A stretch of 7,457 nt of DNA, taken from positions 1 through 7,457 of the forward strand of contig JALRJJ010000042.1 in NCBI GenBank assembly GCA_023255095.1. Direction: 5' to 3'. This stretch comes from a bacterium. GTDB taxonomy: Bacteria; Fidelibacterota; Marinisomatia; Marinisomatales; Marinisomataceae. The notes under the pieces were generated by a model that saw nothing but the letters and a program-made list of their open reading frames with translations, did not search any database and had not been told where the DNA came from. Positions 1 to 7,055 of this stretch are shown piece after piece. Position numbers and translations under genes: made by a program. The first letter of the stretch is position 1. Every line of letters begins with the position of its first letter.

Positions 1-367
1 CTTTACATAGCTGAACAAATTTTTCAATTCCTAACTCTTCAACTTCTTTTTTAGACTTAATGCCCAATTCTTTCTCAACTTCAACCTCTACCCACAACCC
101 TTGACAATCAAATCCATTTTGATAACGGAGATTAAATCCATTCATTGCCTTGTATCTTTGATACAAGTCTTTAAGACTTCGACCCCAGGCATGATGAACA
201 CCCATAGGATTATTAGCAGTGATCGGACCATCTAAAAAACTCCACTTAGGACCATTGGAATTTTTCTCTTTGAGTTTCTGAAACACTTGATGTTTAGACC
301 AATAGGAAAGAACATCATGTTCATTTTGAACAAAATTGATTTTTGGCTGTTCTTTTTTGATACTCAT
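1..367 (-). CDS. ileS: isoleucyl-tRNA synthetase, N-terminal part (cut by window start)
   Basis: Charges tRNA-Ile with isoleucine in the cytoplasm (class I aminoacyl-tRNA synthetase). The start codon is at 367-365 and 122 codons are visible before the window ends. The protein opens with a short helix-like segment (residues 10-35, including DVLSYWSKHQVF) and then has the Rossmann-fold entry FLDGPITANNPMGVHHAWGR (residues 44-63). In this stretch GVHH takes the place of the classic HIGH ATP-binding signature. RYQNGFDCQGLWVEVEVEKE (81-100) follows and matches the G-[FW]-D-x-x-G-L region of Ile/Val/Leu synthetases. This GVHHAW form belongs to a distinct IleS subgroup that I recall from several phyla; the subgroup assignment is from memory. 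It is the last visible gene of the minus-strand series, 45 bases after htrA, with no terminator seen between and no Shine-Dalgarno sequence. ValRS or LeuRS is possible but less likely. Confidence 0.85.
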   Translation of the reverse strand, partial: MSIKKEQPKINFVQNEHDVLSYWSKHQVFQKLKEKNSNGPKWSFLDGPITANNPMGVHHAWGRSLKDLYQRYKAMNGFNLRYQNGFDCQGLWVEVEVEKELGIKSKKEVEELGIEKFVQLCK

Positions 368-412
368 AAGTCAGAACTTATTAGAAATGAAGAACTATTG
401 CAATTTGATTAG

Positions 413-1801
413 TTATCGCTGAATAGTAAGATACCTAGAAGAATTTCCTCGACGAACTAACATAAGAATTTTTTGATCTTCATCATACTTTTGCAATTCC
501 TCTTTAAATGAAGAGAGACCATCAACTAAAGATCTTCCAACACGTAAGATGATATCCCCTTTAGTTAAACCTGCTTTATCAGCAGGACTATTCTGTTCCG
601 TTTCAACTACAATGACTCCATTAATATCAGAAACATCTAAGTCTATCTTAAATTGATCAAGAATATCTTGGGAAAGATTTTTTACTGTTAACCCTAAACT
701 ATTAAATGCATTAGATGATGAAGATGCTAAAAGAGTTTCTGTTCGTTCTTCAAGTGTAACATAGACATACTTATCTTTACCAGATCGATTAATCTTTAGC
801 TTTACCTTTGTTCCTGGAGTTGTACCTGAAACCAAATTTCTTAGTTGTGCACCATTAGTAATAGATTTATCCTCAAATTCAAAAATAACATCTCCCTCTT
901 CAAGACCCGCTTTTTCTGCTGGACTATCTTCAACAATATCGCTGACAATGGCTCCAGTTCTATTTTTAAGATCCATAGCTTCATAAAGATCCTCTGTAAT
1001 ATCTTGCATATAGATTCCAAGATATGATCTTACTACATATCCTTTATCAATAAGATCATTCATCACTTTTTGAACCATTTGGGCTGGAATAGCGAATCCA
1101 ATCCCAGCGTTAGATCGGCCATTACCAGAAATGATAGCAGAATTGATTCCAATTAGTTCACCTTTTAGGTTTAAAAGAGCTCCTCCACTATTTCCAGGAT
1201 TAATGGCTGCATCAGTTTGAATAAAATCCTGATAGGTATCTGCACCTAACATTAAATTATTTCTTCCTAATGCACTGACTATTCCTCCAGTGACAGTATG
1301 GCTTAGATTTTCACTAAATGGACTTCCTATAGCTAAAACCCACTCTCCAACACGCACTTTATCAGAATCTCCAATTTTGATAGCTTTTAAATCTTTTGCA
1401 TCAATTTGTAAAACTGCTAAATCAGATCCTTTATCTAGCCCAACAACTGTCGCCTTAAATACTCTTTTATCAATTAATTCTACTTGAATTTGATCAACAG
1501 GTTTATCGTTTCTCTCATCATAAATCACATGATGATTTGTCACTATATATGCATTTTTTTCATCGACAATAACTCCAGATCCCAATGATTTAGATTCATA
1601 TTCTTCAGGAAAATATCTTCCCCATCCTCTGAAATAATCAGAATATTCTCTCATGGAAACGGTATTAGTAGTGGTGATAGTCACTACAGATTCGTTCGCT
1701 CCTTCAACAATATTTGCGAATGAATCACTAAATTGCGACAATATGGATGATTGAGCAAAAATATTTGATATAATTAATATTCCAAAAAAAATTTTCTTCA
1801 T
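413..1801 (-). CDS. htrA: HtrA/Deg-family periplasmic serine protease with two PDZ domains
   Basis: Degrades or chaperones misfolded envelope proteins. Counting from the chosen start (462 aa), residues 1-17 are a signal peptide (MKKIFFGILIISNIFAQ). The trypsin-like domain spans about 25-255, with the triad H91 (TNHHV), D127 (GSDLAVLQI) and S205 (NPGNSGGALL). PDZ1 lies at about 259-350, with carboxylate-loop YLGI at 260-263. PDZ2 lies at about 368-455 and contains NSPADKAGLTKGDIIL. This is the usual Do/DegP-DegQ layout and length. The segment before the catalytic His (about 48-72) is short, lacking the long DegP LA loop, so DegQ is the closer comparison. No cysteine is present. An in-frame ATG at 1834 would add 11 residues before the signal peptide. 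I prefer 1801 because AGGA lies six bases upstream and the signal peptide then starts correctly. The gene lies 53 bases after dsbD and 45 before ileS, apparently co-transcribed. Confidence 0.95.
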   Translation of the reverse strand: MKKIFFGILIISNIFAQSSILSQFSDSFANIVEGANESVVTITTTNTVSMREYSDYFRGWGRYFPEEYESKSLGSGVIVDEKNAYIVTNHHVIYDERNDKPVDQIQVELIDKRVFKATVVGLDKGSDLAVLQIDAKDLKAIKIGDSDKVRVGEWVLAIGSPFSENLSHTVTGGIVSALGRNNLMLGADTYQDFIQTDAAINPGNSGGALLNLKGELIGINSAIISGNGRSNAGIGFAIPAQMVQKVMNDLIDKGYVVRSYLGIYMQDITEDLYEAMDLKNRTGAIVSDIVEDSPAEKAGLEEGDVIFEFEDKSITNGAQLRNLVSGTTPGTKVKLKINRSGKDKYVYVTLEERTETLLASSSSNAFNSLGLTVKNLSQDILDQFKIDLDVSDINGVIVVETEQNSPADKAGLTKGDIILRVGRSLVDGLSSFKEELQKYDEDQKILMLVRRGNSSRYLTIQR

Positions 1802-1807
1802 TGTTTT

Positions 1808-1811
1808 TCCT
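1808..1811 (-). promoter_or_regulatory. Shine-Dalgarno sequence of htrA
   Basis: AGGA sits six bases before the ATG at 1801-1799. It decides the htrA start over the in-frame ATG at 1834. It is the only convincing Shine-Dalgarno sequence before any gene start in this window. The 53-base gap around it (1802-1854) shows no clear promoter or terminator. Confidence 0.6.
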
Positions 1812-1854
1812 ATGTTATTTTTTACTAATACCACTTAAAACTAAAATTGTTCCC

Positions 1855-3666
1855 TTATAATCCTTTATCTAAAAAAGACTCAAATTCTTTCTTGTCTCTC
1901 GTTAATCCAGGGAAAGTACCGATAATATTATCATTAGGATCAAGGATTACATAAAAAGGAAGGGCTGCAGTTTTAAATCGCTCTATTTGGTATTGTCTCT
2001 TTTGATTAAAATCTTTTCCTGAATCTGTATATAAACGGACTAAAACGTATTTTTGTAATTTATCTTCAATTGAATTAATAGTAAAAATATTGGTTTCCAT
2101 CCATCGACAATTGGTGCAGGTTACTCCTGTAAAATCAATAAAAATATTTTTGTTTTCTTCTTGAGCTTTTTGAAATCCTTCCTCAAGGGTATTTACCCAT
2201 AATAAATTAGAACTTGCTTTTTTCGGAGGTAAATATGATTGAATGGTTCCATTAATGGAGTATCCCAAATTACCCGAGAACAAATAAAGTGAAAAAATTA
2301 AAAAAACTGATGCAATCAGAGCTTTTTTACTTGTTAGAGGTTGAATGGAATCGTGTCTAAATCTTATTAGTCCGAATAAATAGATTGCAGTCAATAGCAT
2401 AAGTACGGACCAAAGAAAGAGAACAACGTCATACGAAAAAATATTCCAATTCCATACTAAGTCAGAATTGCTTATAAATTTGAATGCTGCAGCTAATTCT
2501 AGAAAACCCATGACAACCTTCACATTATTGAGCCAACTTCCAGATTGGGGCAATTGAGTTAGATATTTTGGAAATAATGCTAAAAAGAAAAAAGGAGATG
2601 CAAAAGCAGTACTAAAAACTAACATTCCAATAATGGGCCAAAACCATTCTCCTTGAGAAGCAGCGACAAGAATCAGCCCCATAAATTGCACCGTACAAGT
2701 AAACGAAGTTAAGGTAAATGTTAAAGCCATAAACAAGATTCCTAAATAGCCTTTAGAGCTTTCTTTCTGTAATGAGAATCTTCTTAAGCTCTCAGGTATC
2801 TCGATTTCATAAAATCCAAACAAAGAAAAAGAAAAATAAATAAACAAAGCTGCTATAAAAATATTTACATAGGGATTAGCTGCAATTTGATTTGCTCCAG
2901 AAGCACCTAAAATAATTGCGAGCAACATTCCAAGAACTGTAAATGTTCCTATAATTCCGAACATATAAACTGAAGCATCTTTTATAGCAGATTGGTTAGA
3001 TTGCTCAGCTCGATGAGTAAAATAAGAAATAGTGATTGGAACCATTGGAAAAACACATGGAGTTAATAACGCTAAAAATCCCATACTCAACGCAAGAATT
3101 AAAAAAGATAAAATATTATTATCCGCAATATTTAAAATAGAATCTGAATCAAAATCAAAATTCGAAATCAGTTTTTCCGTTCTCGGATTTCCATCAATAA
3201 TATTTACAATTATTTCTTCAGAATAAATTGTTGGAGGATAACAAATTGTTTCATTACAAACTTGATACTCAAATTGAGGATTAAAGGTTAATTGATCTCC
3301 ATTTTTAACTGATGAGGAAATTTTAAATGGTGCACTAATATTAAAATTCCCTTTATGGAATTTAGTTTCAACTTGAAATCCCTCATCAAAATCAGATATG
3401 GGATTTGGCTCAGTTATTTTACCAACTTTTTCAATTAATGGACTTTCTACGAAAATTCTTGATGGAGTAGGACCTCCCTGAACTCCATAAACAGCGTATA
3501 TTTTCCAACCCTCTTCAAGATTTATATTTACTTGTAATTCAAAAATTTCTTCTTGGTAAAGATCTTTATCGTAAGAAAAGCTTAGATTAATAGGCTCTAA
3601 AAATTGGGCAGAGACTGTCGTTAAAAACAATAAAGTATAAAATATTTTTTTCATCAAATTATTCAT
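1855..3666 (-). CDS. dsbD: thiol:disulfide interchange protein DsbD
   Basis: Carries electrons from cytoplasmic thioredoxin across the inner membrane to keep periplasmic thiols reduced. Counting from the chosen start (603 aa), the signal peptide ends near residue 21 (TVSAQ). The N-terminal DsbD-alpha-like domain covers about 22-155, with the redox pair C137/C142 in VCNETICYPP. A membrane domain of about eight segments covers about 184-466, with C204 (LTPCVFPMVP) and C324 (SFTCTVQFMG). The C-terminal thioredoxin domain covers about 485-603, with FTGVTCTNCRW (C517/C520) and a cis-proline at P570 (AALP). All six cysteines match the mechanistic ones of E. coli DsbD, and there are no others. The start is uncertain. 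The ATG at 3666 lies one base after the pyrE stop and suits translational coupling. The ATG at 3654 gives a cleaner MKKIF signal peptide. An ATG at 3705 would run 38 bases into pyrE and is unlikely. No Shine-Dalgarno sequence is seen. Confidence 0.95.
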   Translation of the reverse strand: MNNLMKKIFYTLLFLTTVSAQFLEPINLSFSYDKDLYQEEIFELQVNINLEEGWKIYAVYGVQGGPTPSRIFVESPLIEKVGKITEPNPISDFDEGFQVETKFHKGNFNISAPFKISSSVKNGDQLTFNPQFEYQVCNETICYPPTIYSEEIIVNIIDGNPRTEKLISNFDFDSDSILNIADNNILSFLILALSMGFLALLTPCVFPMVPITISYFTHRAEQSNQSAIKDASVYMFGIIGTFTVLGMLLAIILGASGANQIAANPYVNIFIAALFIYFSFSLFGFYEIEIPESLRRFSLQKESSKGYLGILFMALTFTLTSFTCTVQFMGLILVAASQGEWFWPIIGMLVFSTAFASPFFFLALFPKYLTQLPQSGSWLNNVKVVMGFLELAAAFKFISNSDLVWNWNIFSYDVVLFLWSVLMLLTAIYLFGLIRFRHDSIQPLTSKKALIASVFLIFSLYLFSGNLGYSINGTIQSYLPPKKASSNLLWVNTLEEGFQKAQEENKNIFIDFTGVTCTNCRWMETNIFTINSIEDKLQKYVLVRLYTDSGKDFNQKRQYQIERFKTAALPFYVILDPNDNIIGTFPGLTRDKKEFESFLDKGL

Positions 3667-3667
3667 T

Positions 3668-4246
3668 TTATAATATATTACTGCCCGGTTTAATTGGTTC
3701 CACATTTTTTAAATGTTCAGGGACATGACTTTTATCAAAAATTGAAGCTTTTAAGGAGCAAAGTGAATGAAAATTTTTATGTACCATAACTGGTTCAATT
3801 GATCTATCTACAACAACCCCAACACCAATCACTTCTCCACCCAGAATAGTAATGAGATTTATTACTTCTTTTATAGATCCTCCAGTACTTAGCACATCTT
3901 CAATTATCAAAATTTTTTCTCCTCTTTCAATTGAGAAACCTCTTCGAAGACTCATTTTTCCAGACTCACGTTCGCAAAAAATTGTTCTTTTATCAAACCT
4001 TCTTCCTACTTCCGTGCCTAAAACAATACCGCCAATAGCTGGAGAAATGACTTTGTCAAAATTCAATTTTTCAAATTTTTTATAAAGTTCCTGAGCAAAA
4101 AAATTAAGATATTTTGGATATTGTAAAACTTTTGCGCATTGAAAATATGTATCGCTATGTTTCCCCGAAGAAAGAATGAAGTGTCCGCGCATTAATGCCT
4201 CAGTTTCAATAAATATTTTTTCGAAATCAATTTTCATAAAATTCAT
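3668..4246 (-). CDS. pyrE: orotate phosphoribosyltransferase
   Basis: Joins orotate to PRPP to give orotidine 5'-phosphate, the fifth step of UMP synthesis, in the cytoplasm. The 192-residue length is normal for bacterial PyrE. Visible marks are GHFILSSGKHSDTYFQ (21-36, orotate/phosphate side), the catalytic loop region CERESGKMSLRRGF (91-104), and the PRPP-binding signature IIEDVLSTGGS (114-124) with its paired acidic residues E116 and D117. The start at 4246 lies inside pyrF, a 20-base overlap. A second in-frame ATG at 4237 gives an 11-base overlap and removes only MNF. Neither has a Shine-Dalgarno sequence, so translation probably depends on coupling to pyrF. Its stop is followed after one base by the preferred dsbD start. 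Its substrate partner, PyrF, is encoded immediately upstream. Confidence 0.96.
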   Translation of the reverse strand: MNFMKIDFEKIFIETEALMRGHFILSSGKHSDTYFQCAKVLQYPKYLNFFAQELYKKFEKLNFDKVISPAIGGIVLGTEVGRRFDKRTIFCERESGKMSLRRGFSIERGEKILIIEDVLSTGGSIKEVINLITILGGEVIGVGVVVDRSIEPVMVHKNFHSLCSLKASIFDKSHVPEHLKNVEPIKPGSNIL

Positions 4247-4988
4247 TAATCATATTATTATATTGTTCTGCTGTTGAGCTAATCGATTCAGAGAAAATAA
4301 TTGCTCGAGAAACATTAATGATTGTTTCAAATTTAAATTCTTTATTAATTGAAATTATTTCTTGCAAATTTCCTCCTTGAGCCCCTATTCCAGGTATTAA
4401 GAATGGAAGTTTAGTTTTAGTTCGAATACTTTTCATTCCCTCAGAATTAGTTGCGCCAACTACAAGACCAATGTTATTATTGTCTAGTTCTTCACATATT
4501 TCAATCACTTTACTGGAAGTATTCTGTTGAAGTTGAGGGGCACTTTTATTAGAAGTTTGACATAGAACATAAATTCCTTTATTAGGAAATTGTAAAAAAG
4601 GAAGCAAAGAATCGCTTCCTAAAAAAGGATTTAATGTAATAGCGTCAAAACCAAAAGTTTCAAAATATGCATTGGCATAATGCTTTGCAGTATTACCAAT
4701 ATCTCCTCTTTTAGCATCACATATTATAATATGCTGATCTCCAATATGCTCAAGTAACTTTTCCAACCAAATAAAACCTTCTGAACCCCATTCTTCAAAA
4801 AAGGCCAAATTGGGTTTATAGGCAACGCAAAATTCTCTAGTCTGATCCACAACGGAAAATGAATATTCTATCAAATTTTTTAATGAAGAATTTTTAGGTA
4901 GGAATTGTTTGTCAATATCTATACCAATACAAAGATTTGAATTATTTTTTTTGATATAATTTGAGAGTTTTTCTTTGTATGAATTCAT
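4227..4988 (-). CDS. pyrF: orotidine 5'-phosphate decarboxylase (long, PyrF type 2)
   Basis: Decarboxylates OMP to UMP, the last step of pyrimidine synthesis. The 253-residue TIM-barrel protein starts with the substrate-binding strand LCIGIDIDKQFLP (19-31), followed by K58 in AYKPNLAFFE. The catalytic block is CDAKRGDIGNTAKHYA (90-105), with D91, K93 and D96 as the expected Asp-Lys-Asp set. TLNPFLGSDSL (118-128) follows. The phosphate-binding end has PGIGAQGG (199-206) and R228 (NVSRAI). The spacing and the NPFLGSDSLLPF motif fit the longer type-2 family found in mycobacteria, Myxococcus and many FCB bacteria, rather than the E. coli-type enzyme of about 230 residues. It is the first gene of the minus-strand series, preceded by the 74-base divergent gap to the GNAT gene, so the operon promoter should lie there. 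Confidence 0.96.
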   Translation of the reverse strand: MNSYKEKLSNYIKKNNSNLCIGIDIDKQFLPKNSSLKNLIEYSFSVVDQTREFCVAYKPNLAFFEEWGSEGFIWLEKLLEHIGDQHIIICDAKRGDIGNTAKHYANAYFETFGFDAITLNPFLGSDSLLPFLQFPNKGIYVLCQTSNKSAPQLQQNTSSKVIEICEELDNNNIGLVVGATNSEGMKSIRTKTKLPFLIPGIGAQGGNLQEIISINKEFKFETIINVSRAIIFSESISSTAEQYNNMINEFYEN

Positions 4989-4994
4989 TGTGTG

Positions 4995-5023
4995 AAGTTA
5001 ATTATTTACGTTCACCAAACAAA
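4995..5023 (-). promoter_or_regulatory. weak candidate promoter for the pyrF operon
   Basis: Reading toward pyrF, TTTG (5023-5020) is followed after 19 bases by TAACTT (5000-4995). This resembles the Bacteroidota vegetative promoter pattern TTTG-N19-TAnnTTTG, but the last two bases of the downstream box do not match (CA instead of TG). No good sigma-70 -35/-10 pair was found for this direction. The support is position, since it lies in the only gap before the operon, plus a partial match. In AT-rich DNA this could be chance. Confidence 0.2.
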
Positions 5024-5027
5024 TATC

Positions 5028-5056
5028 TTCATCAGAAAACTTTATTTTTTTAAAAT
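5028..5056 (+). promoter_or_regulatory. candidate sigma-70-like promoter for the GNAT gene
   Basis: TTCATC (5028-5033, weak -35) lies 17 bases before TAAAAT (5051-5056), which matches the -10 consensus TATAAT in five of six positions. Only six bases separate the -10 box from the ATG at 5063, so standard spacing puts the transcript start on the A of the start codon. The transcript would then be leaderless, which fits the absence of a Shine-Dalgarno sequence. Inferred from sequence only. Confidence 0.35.
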
Positions 5057-5062
5057 CTCACT

Positions 5063-5665
5063 ATGGATTATTTAAATGAATCAATTACAAAAGTTATTGC
5101 TGAAACTAATGTCTTTAAAATTGAAAAAATTGAATCGATTGGAAAGAATGATTTTCCCAAACTGATTGAAATTTCTCTACATCTAGCTAAAGAATTTGGG
5201 AAAGATGCAATCTTAACTAAAGATACTATTCGAAAATACTTCAACACTGAAAAATCTTTACCGTTTGTTGCTAGATATCAAGGTGAAATTATTGGATTTA
5301 TCATAGGAATTCCTTTAGAGAGCCTTGAAAATCAACAATGGGTTTTTAGAGATGAATTTTATGGAAAGGGAACTACCTTATATACTTATGCATTTGTTAT
5401 TATGGAAAAATATAAATCAAATGGATATGCAAAAATGCTCAAAAGAGTCTATCTCAGCTGGGCAAAAAATAGGAGGAATTTTCAATTCATATCCGGTCAT
5501 ATCAAGTCTGGAGTTGTGAACAATAAAGATTCTTCCATCAAGATTATTTATCAGGAAGAAAATTGGAAAGGAACTGGTAAAAAATTTGATTATTATAGAA
5601 GATCTTTAGAAACAAATCCAGAACTGTATCTAGTAAATAATCCCCCTATTGAAACTACTTTTTAA
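5063..5665 (+). CDS. GNAT-family N-acetyltransferase, substrate unknown
   Basis: Probably transfers an acetyl group from acetyl-CoA to an amine; the substrate cannot be told. The protein has 200 residues and no signal peptide or membrane segment, so it is cytoplasmic. The GNAT core is visible in order. A helix lies near 30-45, followed by strands LPFVARYQGEIIGFIIGIPL (66-85). Next comes LYTYAFVIMEKYKSNGYAKMLKRVYLSWAK (106-135), where EKYKSNGYAKML stands in for the R/Q-x-x-G-x-G/A acetyl-CoA loop. Here SNGYA replaces the usual G-x-G, with only one glycine, though G-x-A forms are common. A late strand/helix (about 158-180) ends in FDYYRR. The insertion between strands (about 86-105) is longer than in minimal GNATs. 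It stands alone on the plus strand, divergent from pyrF and overlapping the downstream convergent symporter gene by 11 bases. It has no Shine-Dalgarno sequence. Confidence 0.75.
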   Translation: MDYLNESITKVIAETNVFKIEKIESIGKNDFPKLIEISLHLAKEFGKDAILTKDTIRKYFNTEKSLPFVARYQGEIIGFIIGIPLESLENQQWVFRDEFYGKGTTLYTYAFVIMEKYKSNGYAKMLKRVYLSWAKNRRNFQFISGHIKSGVVNNKDSSIKIIYQEENWKGTGKKFDYYRRSLETNPELYLVNNPPIETTF

Positions 5666-7055
5666 TCTGATTTTCTATCAAACTAAAAAGCACTAATACC
5701 GAAGCTGAAATTGATAAAGATGGTACGACTGCTGCATCAAGCCCGCTTAAATTTCCAAAATAGATTGTTGATACAATTCCAGATAGAATTGAAAAAATTG
5801 CACCTAATCTCGATGCTTTTTCCCAGAAAAATGAAGCTAATAATGAAGGGGTGATTGAAGTTCCATAAATTGTAAAAGCATATAAAGATTTTTCAAAAAT
5901 AGTAGTATCTGCTGCAAACATTCTTGATACAAAATATGCAAAGATACCTAGTAGCAAAACCATGGATCTACTAATCAAGATTATGCTTTTTTCTGAAAAT
6001 TGATTCTTGGAATATTTCATATATAAATCATTAATGATAACAGTCGTTGGAACTAAAAGAAAAGAGTCTGCAGTTGAAACTATTACACCAATTAATGTTG
6101 CAAGCATAATTGCTCCTAATAGCGGAGGTAAAAAATTATACGCAGCATAAATTAATACATGCGACTGCTTTTCAATATCAACAATCATACTAGAGCTTAC
6201 CCAAGCATTTGCAACTATTAATGATTCTAAAATAACCACTGCAAAAAATAAAATAAATGTAGCCTTTCTAGCAGATTTCACTGATTCGCTCGCAAAAAAA
6301 CGTTGATACATGTTCGCATCTCCCAAAATTAAAAGAAATGATGGAAGACAAAAATTGAGAATTTCTCTAAAAGTAAAAACTTTGAAAGGCGACATATGAT
6401 TTGGAAGGCCTTTTGCTAAGAAAGATTCATTCATCCCCTCAAATCCTCCAGCCTGAAATAATAGAATTGGAAAAGCAATAACAAAACAAGTTATCATTAA
6501 TATTCCATTAGCTACATCCGTATAAGCAACGCTTAATAGTCCAGCTAAAATGGTATAAGCAATTATAAAAATAGCAGCGATTATAGTTGACTGATCTAAA
6601 GAGATATTTGATCCCAAATTATCATTAAAGATGGTATACAAAACTGCTCCACCAGCATTAAACTGATAACTTACAATTACTAAATAAGCAGCTAATAAAG
6701 CGATAACAGATAGAATCATTGCTACATCGCCAAATCTGTCACCAATTATTTGAGGAACTGTAAGTTTTTCTGACGCTCTTGCTTTACCGGAAACATTGAT
6801 TAAAACTAAAATCCCTAACATTCCACCAATGGGAAGTAAGAACCCAGCCGCTCCAACCTCAAAAGTCTTTCCAGCATTACCTAAAATTGATCCAGTTCCC
6901 ATCCATGTTGCTGCCATTGTACCAACTAAAATCCAGGGTGACAAAGAACGCCCAGCAACTGAAAAATCTTCTTGAGTTTTGACTGAATCAGATTTCTGAT
7001 ATCCGATCCAAAGAAGTGCTAAGAGATAAAGTGATATAATTGTATAATAAATCAT
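5655..7055 (-). CDS. sodium:solute symporter family (SSS/SLC5) permease
   Basis: Inner-membrane carrier that probably imports an organic solute with Na+. The substrate is not readable from the sequence; family members carry proline, sugars, pantothenate, organic acids and others. The 466 residues form about 13 hydrophobic segments, as in PutP-like members. Marks in order are EDFSVAGRSLSPWILVGTMA (29-48) with MGTGSILGNAG (52-62), typical of the SSS N-terminus; YTDVANGILM (178-187), matching the family's T-D-x-x-Q-G-x-x-M motif; GDANMYQRFFAS (245-256), matching the q-R-f-f-A region; and VIVSTADSFLL (324-334), where S327/T328 align with the Na2-site residues of PutP and vSGLT. The start at 7055 leaves no Shine-Dalgarno sequence. 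The gene is divergent from the DAACS symporter gene 40 bases away and overlaps the GNAT gene by 11 bases at its 3' end. Confidence 0.92.
   Translation of the reverse strand: MIYYTIISLYLLALLWIGYQKSDSVKTQEDFSVAGRSLSPWILVGTMAATWMGTGSILGNAGKTFEVGAAGFLLPIGGMLGILVLINVSGKARASEKLTVPQIIGDRFGDVAMILSVIALLAAYLVIVSYQFNAGGAVLYTIFNDNLGSNISLDQSTIIAAIFIIAYTILAGLLSVAYTDVANGILMITCFVIAFPILLFQAGGFEGMNESFLAKGLPNHMSPFKVFTFREILNFCLPSFLLILGDANMYQRFFASESVKSARKATFILFFAVVILESLIVANAWVSSSMIVDIEKQSHVLIYAAYNFLPPLLGAIMLATLIGVIVSTADSFLLVPTTVIINDLYMKYSKNQFSEKSIILISRSMVLLLGIFAYFVSRMFAADTTIFEKSLYAFTIYGTSITPSLLASFFWEKASRLGAIFSILSGIVSTIYFGNLSGLDAAVVPSLSISASVLVLFSLIENQIKK
5658..5690. repeat. imperfect inverted repeat at convergent gene ends, possible bidirectional terminator
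   Basis: Arms 5658-5671 and 5677-5690 pair at 12 of 14 positions, with mismatches at 5665/5683 and 5667/5681, around a five-base loop. The outer seven pairs are CTTTTTA against TAAAAAG. The hairpin spans the GNAT stop codon and the last codons of the symporter gene, where transcripts from both strands end. It has no U-tract after the stem and only three G-C pairs, so it would be a weak intrinsic terminator at best. Confidence 0.35.

Noticed and set aside
368..412. Possible terminator or promoter between htrA and ileS
   Set aside because: No stem-loop with a U-tract and no convincing -35/-10 pair is visible in these 45 bases.
845..1027. Plus-strand open frame of 60 codons inside htrA
   Set aside because: It lies opposite a strongly supported protease gene, has no start signal and encodes a low-complexity protein with no recognisable domain.
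1290..1487. Plus-strand open frame of 65 codons inside htrA
   Set aside because: It is antisense to the catalytic domain of the protease and the protein has no family features.
1802..1834. Longer htrA start at 1834
   Set aside because: The ATG at 1801 has a Shine-Dalgarno sequence at proper spacing and begins a standard signal peptide.
3032..3226. Plus-strand open frame inside dsbD
   Set aside because: It is antisense to the DsbD membrane-domain entry with no independent support.
3667..3705. Longer dsbD start overlapping pyrE
   Set aside because: It would add 13 residues ahead of the start chosen here, placing a polar stretch before the signal peptide, and lies 38 bases inside pyrE.
3852..4085. 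Plus-strand open frame of 77 codons inside pyrE
   Set aside because: It is a shadow of pyrE, with no start signal and no domain.
5325..5519. Second plus-strand open frame within the GNAT gene
   Set aside because: It is in another frame of a gene with a clear GNAT core, and its protein has no recognisable features.
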